DNA of 12,526 bases from Acidobacteriota bacterium (GTDB taxonomy: Bacteria > Actinomycetota > Acidimicrobiia > Acidimicrobiales > UBA8190), in assembly GCA_028872975.1 (NCBI GenBank), contig JAGWNV010000045.1:1-12526 (forward strand). The letters run 5' to 3'. Positions 1 through 5,954 of the stretch are shown here, piece by piece. Under the pieces are notes generated by a model. That model made no database searches, was not told the origin of the DNA, and worked only from the letters and a program-made list of their open reading frames with translations. How positions within the stretch are numbered: the stretch's first letter is position 1; every line of letters begins with the position of its first letter. The translations under genes and the position numbers were made by a program.

Positions 1-1327
1 CCATCTTCGAATGGTCGTTCCGGTAGGTCTCCGGCGGCTGGGCCAGCTCGAACACCCATCCCCGCAGGAGGACCGAGAAGATGGCCTTCAACTGCATCAT
101 GGCGAAGGGCGCCCCCACGCAGCGGTGGCGTCCGGCGCCGAAGGGGATCCACGTCCAGGGATTGGCCCGGTCCTCGTTGCGAGGGTCGAGATAACGCGAC
201 GGCACGAAGGCGGAAGGGTCGGGGAAGTCCTCGGGCAGGCGGTTGGAGACCGCCGGCGAGGCACCCACCAGCTTGCCGGCCGCCACCCGGAAACCGGCGA
301 CGTCGAAGTCCTCCTTGGCCACCCGCAGCACCAGGATCAGAGGCGGATGGAGCCGCAGTGCCTCCTTCACGGCGGCCTCGAGGCGGGGCATGTCCCGCAG
401 CGCCTGGTAGCTCACCTCCTCGCCCTGGGCGTAGAGCTCGTCGAGCTCGGCCACCACGGCGGCCAGCTCCTCGGGGTGCCGGAGCAGCTCGATGAGGGTC
501 CAGGCCGCCGTGCCCGAGGTGGTGTGGTGGCCGGCGAACATCATGGAGATGAACATCCCGGTGATGTTGTCGGTCGAGAAGCGGGGCGAGCCGTCCTCCT
601 CCCGGATGGAGATGAGCACGTCGAGCAGGTCACGCTCGCCGTCACCCGGGGCCGGCCGCGCCTGGCGCCGGTCGATGATCCCCTGCACCAGCTCCACGAG
701 CCCCCGGCGCGCCGCGTCGCGGCGGGCGAAGCTCTCGATCTCGGCGTAGGGGTCGACGTAGGCGATGGCGTCGGTGCCCTGCTCGAGGTCGTGGTAGAGC
801 TCGGCGAACCGCCGGTCGAGCTCGTCGCGGAAGCGCTTGCCGATGAGGCAGGCCGACGACGTGTAGATGGTGAGCTCGGCGAACCAGTCGAGGAGGTCGA
901 TGGTCCCCGTCCCGGCGCCGGCCGACCACCGGCCCACCATGGACTGCACCTCGTCGGCGATCGTCGAGGCGTGGCCCCGCATGAACTTGTCGCGCAGCGC
1001 CTGGTTGTGGAGCATCTCCCGCCGGCGCTCGGGCGGCGCGTCGAACACGACGCCCTCGCCGAAGATGGGCGTCATGAACGGGTAGGCCTCGGCCTGGTCG
1101 AGGAGCTCCTCGGGGGCCCGGAAGAAGAACTCGTTGGCCTCGGCCCCGGTGAGGAGGACGACGTCCCTGTCGGCCAGGCGGAACTCGCCGACGTCGCCGC
1201 ACTCGTCGCGGGTCCGCTGCATGAGCCCGATGGGGTCGTGGCGGAGTTCCTCGAGGTGCCCGTGCTCGCCGGCACCGCCGGAGACCCGGGGCGGCTCGCG
1301 CAACGCCGTGGCGGTGTCGTCGGTCAT
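1..1327 (-). CDS. cyp51: CYP51-family sterol 14-alpha-demethylase (cytochrome P450), 3' end cut by window edge
   Basis: A cytosolic haem monooxygenase predicted to remove the 14-alpha methyl group of sterols using electrons from a ferredoxin. 442 codons are visible; the frame runs off the left edge, and by comparison with the roughly 451-residue mycobacterial CYP51 about 10-20 C-terminal residues are missing. Visible motifs are the B-C loop YPFMTPIFGEGVVFDA (residues 82-97), the I-helix AGHHTTSG (265-272) with the His-Thr pair that marks CYP51 in place of the usual acid-Thr, and the haem loop FGAGRHRCVG with Cys403. Long stretches match my memory of M. tuberculosis CYP51, including the end YRNDHSKM. 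Phe84 aligns with Mtb Phe78, a residue linked to sterol C4-methyl preference. The ATG overlaps the upstream P450 stop as ATGA, indicating translational coupling. No ferredoxin gene is seen inside the window; in mycobacteria it follows cyp51, which here would lie off the left edge. The family call is very secure; the true substrate is inferred. Confidence 0.95.
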   Translation of the reverse strand, partial: MTDDTATALREPPRVSGGAGEHGHLEELRHDPIGLMQRTRDECGDVGEFRLADRDVVLLTGAEANEFFFRAPEELLDQAEAYPFMTPIFGEGVVFDAPPERRREMLHNQALRDKFMRGHASTIADEVQSMVGRWSAGAGTGTIDLLDWFAELTIYTSSACLIGKRFRDELDRRFAELYHDLEQGTDAIAYVDPYAEIESFARRDAARRGLVELVQGIIDRRQARPAPGDGERDLLDVLISIREEDGSPRFSTDNITGMFISMMFAGHHTTSGTAAWTLIELLRHPEELAAVVAELDELYAQGEEVSYQALRDMPRLEAAVKEALRLHPPLILVLRVAKEDFDVAGFRVAAGKLVGASPAVSNRLPEDFPDPSAFVPSRYLDPRNEDRANPWTWIPFGAGRHRCVGAPFAMMQLKAIFSVLLRGWVFELAQPPETYRNDHSKM

Positions 1328-2571
1328 CGGTCCCGCTCCTCCTGCCGGCCGCCGGCGGCCCGCGTGGTGACGGTGGTGGGCAAAGTGGCGAAGCCCCGGA
1401 CGTTGATCGAGTGGACCCGACCGGCGGCGCCCTCGTCGACCTCGTAGTCGGCCACCCTGGTCACGAGCTCGTGGAGTCCCACCCGCGCCTCGAGGCGGGC
1501 CAGGGCCGCCCCCAGGCAGACGTGGCGGCCGCTTCCGAAGCTGACGAGCTTCCGGGTGTCGCGGCCGATGTCGTAGCGATCGGGGTCGGCGAACACCGCC
1601 TCGTCCCGGTTGGCCGAGCCGAGGAGGAGCAGCACCCGGGCGCTGTCGGGGAGGGTGGCGCCGTGCAGCTCGACCTCGCCGGTCGTGACCCGGAGCAGCA
1701 TCTGTGTGGAGGTGTCGAAGCGGAGCGTCTCCTCCACCCAGTCCGGGACCCGGGCCGGATCGGCCAGGACCTTGCGCCGCTCCTCGGGGAACCGCCACGC
1801 CCAGTACCAGGCGTTGGCGAGCAGCTTCGTCGTGGTCTCGTTGCCGGCCACCGTCATGAGGAACAGGAAGGAGATCACCTCGTCGTCGCTCAGCCGGTCC
1901 CCGTCCAGATCGGCGTCGACCAGGGCCGAGGTGAGGTCGCCGCTGCGGCGCCGGCGCCGGGCACGGACCATGTCCTGGAAGTAGCCGGCCATGGCCAGCG
2001 CCGCCTCGATCCCGGCGGGTGGGATGTCCCGCAGCCCCTCCTGGCGGTCGACGAGCAGGTCGGCCAACCGGCGCAGCTCGGGGCGGTCGGCGCCGGGCAC
2101 CCCGATCATCTCGGAGATGACGTCCATGGGCATGCGGCCGGCGAAGTCGGCCACGAAGTCGAACGAGCCCATGTCGAGGGCGGCTTCGATGTGCTCGACG
2201 GCGATGGCCCGTACCTGCCCCTCGAGCGCCGCCACCCCGCGGGGCGTGAAGGCGCGGCTCACGAGCGACCGCATGCGGGTGTGGTCGGGCGGGTCCATGG
2301 CCAGGAAGGACATGGCCCGGTGGGCGTCGGGCCCGTAGGCGGCGGGGTCCAGGCTCACGCCGAAGCGGTTGGAGAACTGGGCCGGGTTGCGGAAGGCGCC
2401 CAGCACGTCGTCGTGACGCGACAGGGCCCAGAAATCGAGCTCCTCGTTGCGGTACAGCGGGGCCTCGGCCCGCAGGCGGGCGTAGGTCGGGTAGGGGTCC
2501 TCGTGGATGGCGAAGTCGTAGGGGTCGTAGCGCAGGGACCGCTCGTCGTGGACGGCGGGGCGGCGCGTCAC
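1324..2571 (-). CDS. cyp123: Cytochrome P450, CYP123-like
   Basis: A soluble class I bacterial P450 of 415 residues, a normal length. The I-helix oxygen-activation motif AGNETTT is at 242-248 with Glu245-Thr246, the K-helix ExxR is E281-R284, and the haem-ligand loop FGSGRHVCLG is at 345-354 with Cys352. The N-terminal region (DPYDFAIHEDPYPTYARLR) and the segment around LAMDPPDHTRMR are typical of actinobacterial P450s and resemble mycobacterial CYP123 as I remember it. The GTG start overlaps the TetR stop as GTGA, and the stop overlaps the cyp51 start as ATGA, so the three genes form one tightly coupled leftward operon. An ATG start would need loss of the N-terminal helix region, so GTG is preferred. 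The substrate is unknown even for the mycobacterial enzyme; a lipid or sterol-derived substrate is suggested only by the context. CYP123 assignment rests on recalled similarity and on the neighbouring genes. Confidence 0.92.
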   Translation of the reverse strand: MTRRPAVHDERSLRYDPYDFAIHEDPYPTYARLRAEAPLYRNEELDFWALSRHDDVLGAFRNPAQFSNRFGVSLDPAAYGPDAHRAMSFLAMDPPDHTRMRSLVSRAFTPRGVAALEGQVRAIAVEHIEAALDMGSFDFVADFAGRMPMDVISEMIGVPGADRPELRRLADLLVDRQEGLRDIPPAGIEAALAMAGYFQDMVRARRRRRSGDLTSALVDADLDGDRLSDDEVISFLFLMTVAGNETTTKLLANAWYWAWRFPEERRKVLADPARVPDWVEETLRFDTSTQMLLRVTTGEVELHGATLPDSARVLLLLGSANRDEAVFADPDRYDIGRDTRKLVSFGSGRHVCLGAALARLEARVGLHELVTRVADYEVDEGAAGRVHSINVRGFATLPTTVTTRAAGGRQEERDR

Positions 2572-3173
2572 GTCGCCCCCCGCAGGAGCAGGCGGGCGGT
2601 GTCGAGGAGGGCGGGGGGCACATCGGCGTAGGCCATGTGGCCCATGCCGGCCCACAGCATGGCGCCGGACCACGACAGCTCGAGACCGCGCAGCACCCGG
2701 GCGTCGGCCCGGTCGCCGAGGGCGCCGAGGATGCGGGCGCGCAGCTCCGCCCCGAAGCGGTTGCGGATGGCGAAGACCTCCGGCCCGCTGCCGAGGAGGG
2801 CCGTGGTGCAGGCGGCGGCCAGCTCGGGGTCGTCGGCCATGAAGAAGGCGACAGCCCGCAGCTCGGCGTCGAGGCGCGCCATGGGCTCGGCCGCGGCCGG
2901 ATGGTCGACCGACGGGATGGCCTCCATGCGCCGCCACAGCACCTCGGCGAGGAGGTGGTCCTTGGAGGCGAAGTAGGTGTAGGCGGTGGCGGGGGCCACC
3001 CCGGCGCGCTTGGCCGCCGAGCGCACCGTCGTCCCCTCGTAGCCCGCCCGGCGCGCCTCGTCGGCGGCGGCCGACACGAGGCGCTCGACCACGGCCGCCT
3101 GCCGGGGGGTGAGGCGGCGGCGCGTGGCCTCGGCGGCGTCGGTCACGAGCGCAACCACGTTGGCGTCGGGCAT
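2568..3173 (-). CDS. TetR/AcrR-family transcriptional regulator of the P450 operon
   Basis: A 201-residue one-component repressor-type protein. The helix-turn-helix is at about residues 48-79 (TTVRSAAKRAGVAPATAYTYFASKDHLL), with the TetR hallmark TAYTYFxSKDxLL. The C-terminal domain (about 90-201) is helical and probably binds a small ligand and dimerises. An N-terminal extension of about 20 residues precedes the DNA-binding domain. It is the first gene of the leftward operon and sits next to a perfect palindrome in the divergent intergenic region, so autoregulation and control of the divergent dehydrogenase operon are likely. The start ATG has no Shine-Dalgarno sequence but has TAGTCT six bases upstream, suggesting a leaderless transcript. 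Its position matches Rv0767c in M. tuberculosis. The ligand is unknown; a sterol or P450 product is a guess. Confidence 0.93.
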   Translation of the reverse strand: MPDANVVALVTDAAEATRRRLTPRQAAVVERLVSAAADEARRAGYEGTTVRSAAKRAGVAPATAYTYFASKDHLLAEVLWRRMEAIPSVDHPAAAEPMARLDAELRAVAFFMADDPELAAACTTALLGSGPEVFAIRNRFGAELRARILGALGDRADARVLRGLELSWSGAMLWAGMGHMAYADVPPALLDTARLLLRGAT

Positions 3174-3189
3174 CGTACCAGACTACAGT
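3160..3189 (+). promoter_or_regulatory. Candidate promoter of the dehydrogenase-SDR-permease operon
   Basis: TTGGCG (3160-3165) and TACAGT (3184-3189) are 18 bases apart, each 4 of 6 to the sigma-70-type consensus. The predicted start of transcription near 3196 would fall inside the palindrome at 3189-3206, leaving a leader of about 44 bases before the ATG at 3240. This is the best pair I could find for the rightward operon, but the match is modest in a GC-rich background. Confidence 0.3.
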
Positions 3190-3208
3190 CCAGACACCTG
3201 TCTGGAAA
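3180..3208 (-). promoter_or_regulatory. Candidate leaderless promoter of the TetR-P450 operon
   Basis: On the minus strand, TTTCCA (3208-3203) and TAGTCT (3185-3180) are separated by exactly 17 bases. The -10 box ends six bases before the ATG at 3173, so transcription would begin at or next to the start codon. No ribosome-binding site is visible upstream of that ATG, which fits a leaderless message. The spacer contains most of the palindrome at 3189-3206, so a bound repressor would block it. The hexamers match consensus only moderately. Confidence 0.45.
3189..3206. promoter_or_regulatory. Perfect 18-bp palindrome, probable TetR operator
   Basis: TCCAGACA-CC-TGTCTGGA: two perfect 8-base arms around a 2-base centre, the size expected for a TetR-family dimer site. 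It lies in the 66-base region between the TetR start (3173) and the dehydrogenase start (3240) and overlaps the candidate promoters on both strands. TetR-family regulators commonly bind such sites beside their own gene; binding here is inferred. Confidence 0.7.
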
Positions 3209-3239
3209 GCGGGTTCGGCGAGCCGGAAGGTGGCCAAGC

Positions 3240-4121
3240 ATGGACAGCGCTGCACCGACGGCCGGCGTCGTGGGCCTGGGACAGATCGGCGGGGGCGCCG
3301 CCGGGGCGATCGCCCGGGCCGGCCTGGCGCTCTCCGTCCACGACGTCGTGGCGGGGGCCGCCGAACCCTTCGCCGCCTCGGCCCGGATCGCCGACAGTCC
3401 GGCCGACGTCGCCGCCACGAGCGACGTCGTGGCCGTCGCCGTGGTCGACGACGCCCAGGTCATGGCCGTGGTGGAGGGCCCGGGCGGCGTCCTGGACTCG
3501 GCCCGGCCGGGAACGACGGTGGTGGTGCTCTCCACGGTGTCGCTCGACACCCTGCAGGCGGTGGCGGGGGCCTGCGCGGCGCGAGGTGTGCACGTCGTCG
3601 ACTGCGGGGTGAGCGGCGGCCCGGTGGCGGCGGCGGAGGGGGAGCTCGTCTCCATGCTCGGGGGCGAGCCACAGGACGTGGCGGCGGTCAGGCCGGTGCT
3701 CGACGCCTTCAGCTCCCTCGTCGTCCACATGGGCCCGCTCGGCGCCGGGCTCCAGGCCAAACTGGCCCGCAACCTCATGCAGTACGCCTGCTGGCTGGCC
3801 GCCTACGAGGCCCAGGTGCTGGCCGAGGCGGCCGGGATCGAGCTGGCCAAGCTGGCCGAGGTCGTCCGGGCCAGCGACGCCAAGATCGGCGGCCCTACCC
3901 GGCTCATGTTCCGTCCCACCGTCGACCCCCTCCCCGCCGACACCCACCCCCAGATCCTCGACGCCTTCGAGCGCGGCGCCCGCCTGGCCCACAAGGACCT
4001 CCAGGCGGCCCTCGCCCTCGGCGACCGCCTCGGCGTGTCGCTGCCGTTGGCGGCCATGACCGACGCCCGTGCCGACGCCGTCTTCGGGCTGGGCGCAGAC
4101 CCCCTGGGAGGACGCCGGTGA
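3240..4121 (+). CDS. NAD(P)-dependent beta-hydroxyacid dehydrogenase (3-hydroxyisobutyrate dehydrogenase family)
   Basis: A 293-residue cytosolic enzyme of the 6-phosphogluconate / 3-hydroxyisobutyrate dehydrogenase superfamily, which oxidises beta-hydroxyacids or reduces the matching semialdehydes. The N-terminal Rossmann motif GLGQIGGG is at 12-19, the substrate-binding segment DCGVSGGPVAAAEG at 121-134, the catalytic-lysine helix GAGLQAKLARNLM at 168-180 (Lys174, Asn178), and the C-terminal AHKDL motif at 250-254. All key residues are present. The ATG is preceded by GGAAGG (3225-3230) at 9 bases, and there is no in-frame start between this ATG and the TetR gene. It is the first gene of the rightward operon and overlaps the SDR start as GTGA. 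It corresponds in type and position to Rv0770 of the mycobacterial cyp51 locus. The natural substrate is not known and need not be 3-hydroxyisobutyrate. Confidence 0.93.
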   Translation: MDSAAPTAGVVGLGQIGGGAAGAIARAGLALSVHDVVAGAAEPFAASARIADSPADVAATSDVVAVAVVDDAQVMAVVEGPGGVLDSARPGTTVVVLSTVSLDTLQAVAGACAARGVHVVDCGVSGGPVAAAEGELVSMLGGEPQDVAAVRPVLDAFSSLVVHMGPLGAGLQAKLARNLMQYACWLAAYEAQVLAEAAGIELAKLAEVVRASDAKIGGPTRLMFRPTVDPLPADTHPQILDAFERGARLAHKDLQAALALGDRLGVSLPLAAMTDARADAVFGLGADPLGGRR

Positions 4122-4876
4122 CCGTCTACGACTTCTCCGGCAAGGTGGCCGTCGTCACCGGCGCCGGGCGGGGCATCGGCCGGGTGTACGCCGAGGCGCT
4201 GGCATCGGCGGGAGCCTCGGTGGTGGTGGCCGACATCGACGAGGCGGCGGCCCAGGCGGCGGCGGGCGCCATCCGCGGCACCGGCGGTGCCGCCGTGGCC
4301 AGCGCCGTGGACGTGTCGCGGCCCGACTCGGCCCGGGTTATGGCGGGCGTGGCCGTCGACAGCTTCGGCGGCATCGACTTCCTCGTGAACAACGCCGCCA
4401 TCTACGGGGGCATGAAGCTCGACCTGCTCCTCACCGTGGACTGGGAGTACCTCCAGCGGTTCCTGGCCGTCAACCTCACCGGCGCCCTCGTCTGCACCCG
4501 CGCCTGTTACCCGGCCATGCAGGCCCGAGGCGGCGGGGCGATCGTGAACCAGTCCTCGACGGCCGCCTACCTCTACGCCGGGTACTACGGCTGGGCCAAG
4601 GCCGGGGTGAACGCCCTCACCCAGCAGCTGGCCCACGAGCTCGGCGGGATGCACATCCGGGTGAACGCCATCGCGCCCGGGCCGATCGGCACCGAGGCGA
4701 CCCGGTCGGTCGTCCCCGAAAGCTACCTGCGCCAGCTGGTCGGGTCGCTGGCGCTCAAGCGGGAAGGAGAGCCCGAGGACCTCGTCGGCATGTGCCTGTT
4801 CCTCCTCTCCGACGACGCCCGCTGGGTCACCGGCCACATCTTCAACGTCGACGGCGGCCAGGTCATGCGCGCCTGA
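4118..4876 (+). CDS. Short-chain dehydrogenase/reductase (SDR), classical type
   Basis: A 252-residue cytosolic oxidoreductase that interconverts alcohols and ketones. Classical SDR motifs are all visible: cofactor loop TGAGRGIG (14-21), Asp39 after the second beta strand (VVVADID), which favours NAD(H) over NADP(H), NNAA (91-94), Asn119, the catalytic Ser146/Ser147 in NQSST, and Tyr157-Lys161 (YGWAK). The C-terminal part has the PGPIGTEATR segment and ends with the common SDR pattern FNVDGGQ. The internal stretch NNAAIYGGMKLDLLLTV and the sequence around GMCLFLLSDDA recall Rv0769 of M. tuberculosis. The GTG start overlaps the dehydrogenase stop (GTGA). With the P450s next door it may oxidise a hydroxylated product; the substrate is unknown. 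Confidence 0.95.
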   Translation: MTVYDFSGKVAVVTGAGRGIGRVYAEALASAGASVVVADIDEAAAQAAAGAIRGTGGAAVASAVDVSRPDSARVMAGVAVDSFGGIDFLVNNAAIYGGMKLDLLLTVDWEYLQRFLAVNLTGALVCTRACYPAMQARGGGAIVNQSSTAAYLYAGYYGWAKAGVNALTQQLAHELGGMHIRVNAIAPGPIGTEATRSVVPESYLRQLVGSLALKREGEPEDLVGMCLFLLSDDARWVTGHIFNVDGGQVMRA

Positions 4877-4884
4877 CGGTCGTC

Positions 4885-5916
4885 ATGACCGGACTCCTCG
4901 TCGTCCTGGCGATCGGCTTCGCCTTCAGCATGGGCGCCCACTACACCGGTGCCTGCATGGGCATGCCCCACGCGCTCGGTGCCCTCTCGGCCCGGCGGTC
5001 GCTGCTGGTGATGGCGCCCTTCACCCTCCTCGGCGCCACCTTCGCCAGCCACGGTGTCGAGCACACCGTCGGTCACGGCCTGCTGGCCGGGGGCGGGCTG
5101 TCGGTGGCCGGGCTCGTCGTCGTCGTCGGGGTCGCCTTCGGGCTCACGAGCGCCTTCAACGCCCTCCGCATCCCCACCTCGACCATCCAGATCCTCGTGT
5201 TCAGCGTCGTCGGGGCCGGCCTGGCCGCCGGCACGGGCGTCCAGTGGGGGCACATCGAGGAGCTGGCGGTGATCTGGGCGGCGGCCCCCCTGGCGGCGAT
5301 CGGTCTCGGCTACGCCTTCACCAGGCTGCTCGACGTCGTCCCCGGCGTGCGCCTCGAGGCCGCCGGGGAGGCGACCGGCCCGCCGGGGCGGGAGGCCGCC
5401 CCGGGCCGGACGTCGTCCTCGGCCGGGGCCCGGCTGGCCACCGCCCTCGTGGCCGTGGGCGCCCTCGCCTCGTTCACGATGGGCAGCAACGACGTCGCCA
5501 ACGCCACCGGGTCGCTCGTAGGCGCCCACGTGCTGGGGCCGCTGGCGGCGGGGTTCGTCGGCGGCCTCGGCCTCGCCGCCGGAGTGCTCACCTGGGGCCG
5601 GCCCCTGCTGCGCCGGGTCGCCTTCGACCTCGTCACCGTCGACCGGCCCATGGCCACTGCCGCCCAGCTCGTCCAGGCGGCCGTCGTGCTCTCGGCGGTG
5701 GGCTTCGGGCTCTTCACCTCCATGAACCAGGCGCTCGTCGGTGCCATGGCCGGGGCGGGGTTCGCCCGGGGCCGGCGCTCGGTCCACGTCGCCACCCTGG
5801 TCGGGATCCTCGAAGGGTGGGTCGCCGGGCCCGGTGCCGGCGTGGCCCTGGCCTACGTCATCACCCGTCTCGCCGTCGCCGTGGCGGGGGGCCATCACCT
5901 CCTCGCCGCAACCTGA
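4885..5916 (+). CDS. PiT-family anion permease, CysP (sulfate permease)-like
   Basis: A 343-residue multi-span membrane protein with the inverted-repeat architecture of the PiT family. The second half carries the signature GSNDVANA (200-207) and a later TSMNQALVGAMAGAG segment (278-292). In the first half the equivalent GxxDxxNA signature is replaced by GAHYTGAC (17-24), losing the Asp and Asn; the motif IPTSTIQ (96-102) is kept. A cytoplasmic linker rich in Gly, Pro and Ala (about 155-182) joins the halves. The first-half pattern MGxxxxGAxMG resembles Bacillus CysP, a PiT-related sulfate permease, more than true phosphate carriers. Sulfate or another oxyanion is therefore more likely than phosphate, but this is inferred. 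The ATG lies 8 bases after the SDR stop with no clear ribosome-binding site, so it is probably translated by coupling as the third gene of the operon. No sulfate assimilation gene is nearby. Confidence 0.82.
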   Translation: MTGLLVVLAIGFAFSMGAHYTGACMGMPHALGALSARRSLLVMAPFTLLGATFASHGVEHTVGHGLLAGGGLSVAGLVVVVGVAFGLTSAFNALRIPTSTIQILVFSVVGAGLAAGTGVQWGHIEELAVIWAAAPLAAIGLGYAFTRLLDVVPGVRLEAAGEATGPPGREAAPGRTSSSAGARLATALVAVGALASFTMGSNDVANATGSLVGAHVLGPLAAGFVGGLGLAAGVLTWGRPLLRRVAFDLVTVDRPMATAAQLVQAAVVLSAVGFGLFTSMNQALVGAMAGAGFARGRRSVHVATLVGILEGWVAGPGAGVALAYVITRLAVAVAGGHHLLAAT

Positions 5917-5954
5917 CGAGCCGGGCCCGACGGGACGGCGCTCCCGGGAAGCCC

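Noticed and set aside
11..1447. Rightward 478-codon frame opposite cyp51
   Set aside because: The minus-strand translation matches CYP51 throughout; the plus-strand product has no domain and typical shadow composition.
2637..3239. Rightward in-frame extension upstream of the beta-hydroxyacid dehydrogenase, antisense to the TetR gene
   Set aside because: It is a GC-driven open frame opposite a clear TetR protein; the Rossmann fold begins right after the ATG at 3240, which has its own ribosome-binding site.
1324..3255. A single 643-residue fusion of regulator and P450
   Set aside because: The upstream part is the TetR gene read in another frame; the TetR frame itself has a clean HTH and a GTGA junction with the P450.
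5917..5954. Terminator between the permease and the GGT-like gene
   Set aside because: Short GC-rich inverted pieces such as CGGGCCCG occur but no stem stronger than the background could be drawn.
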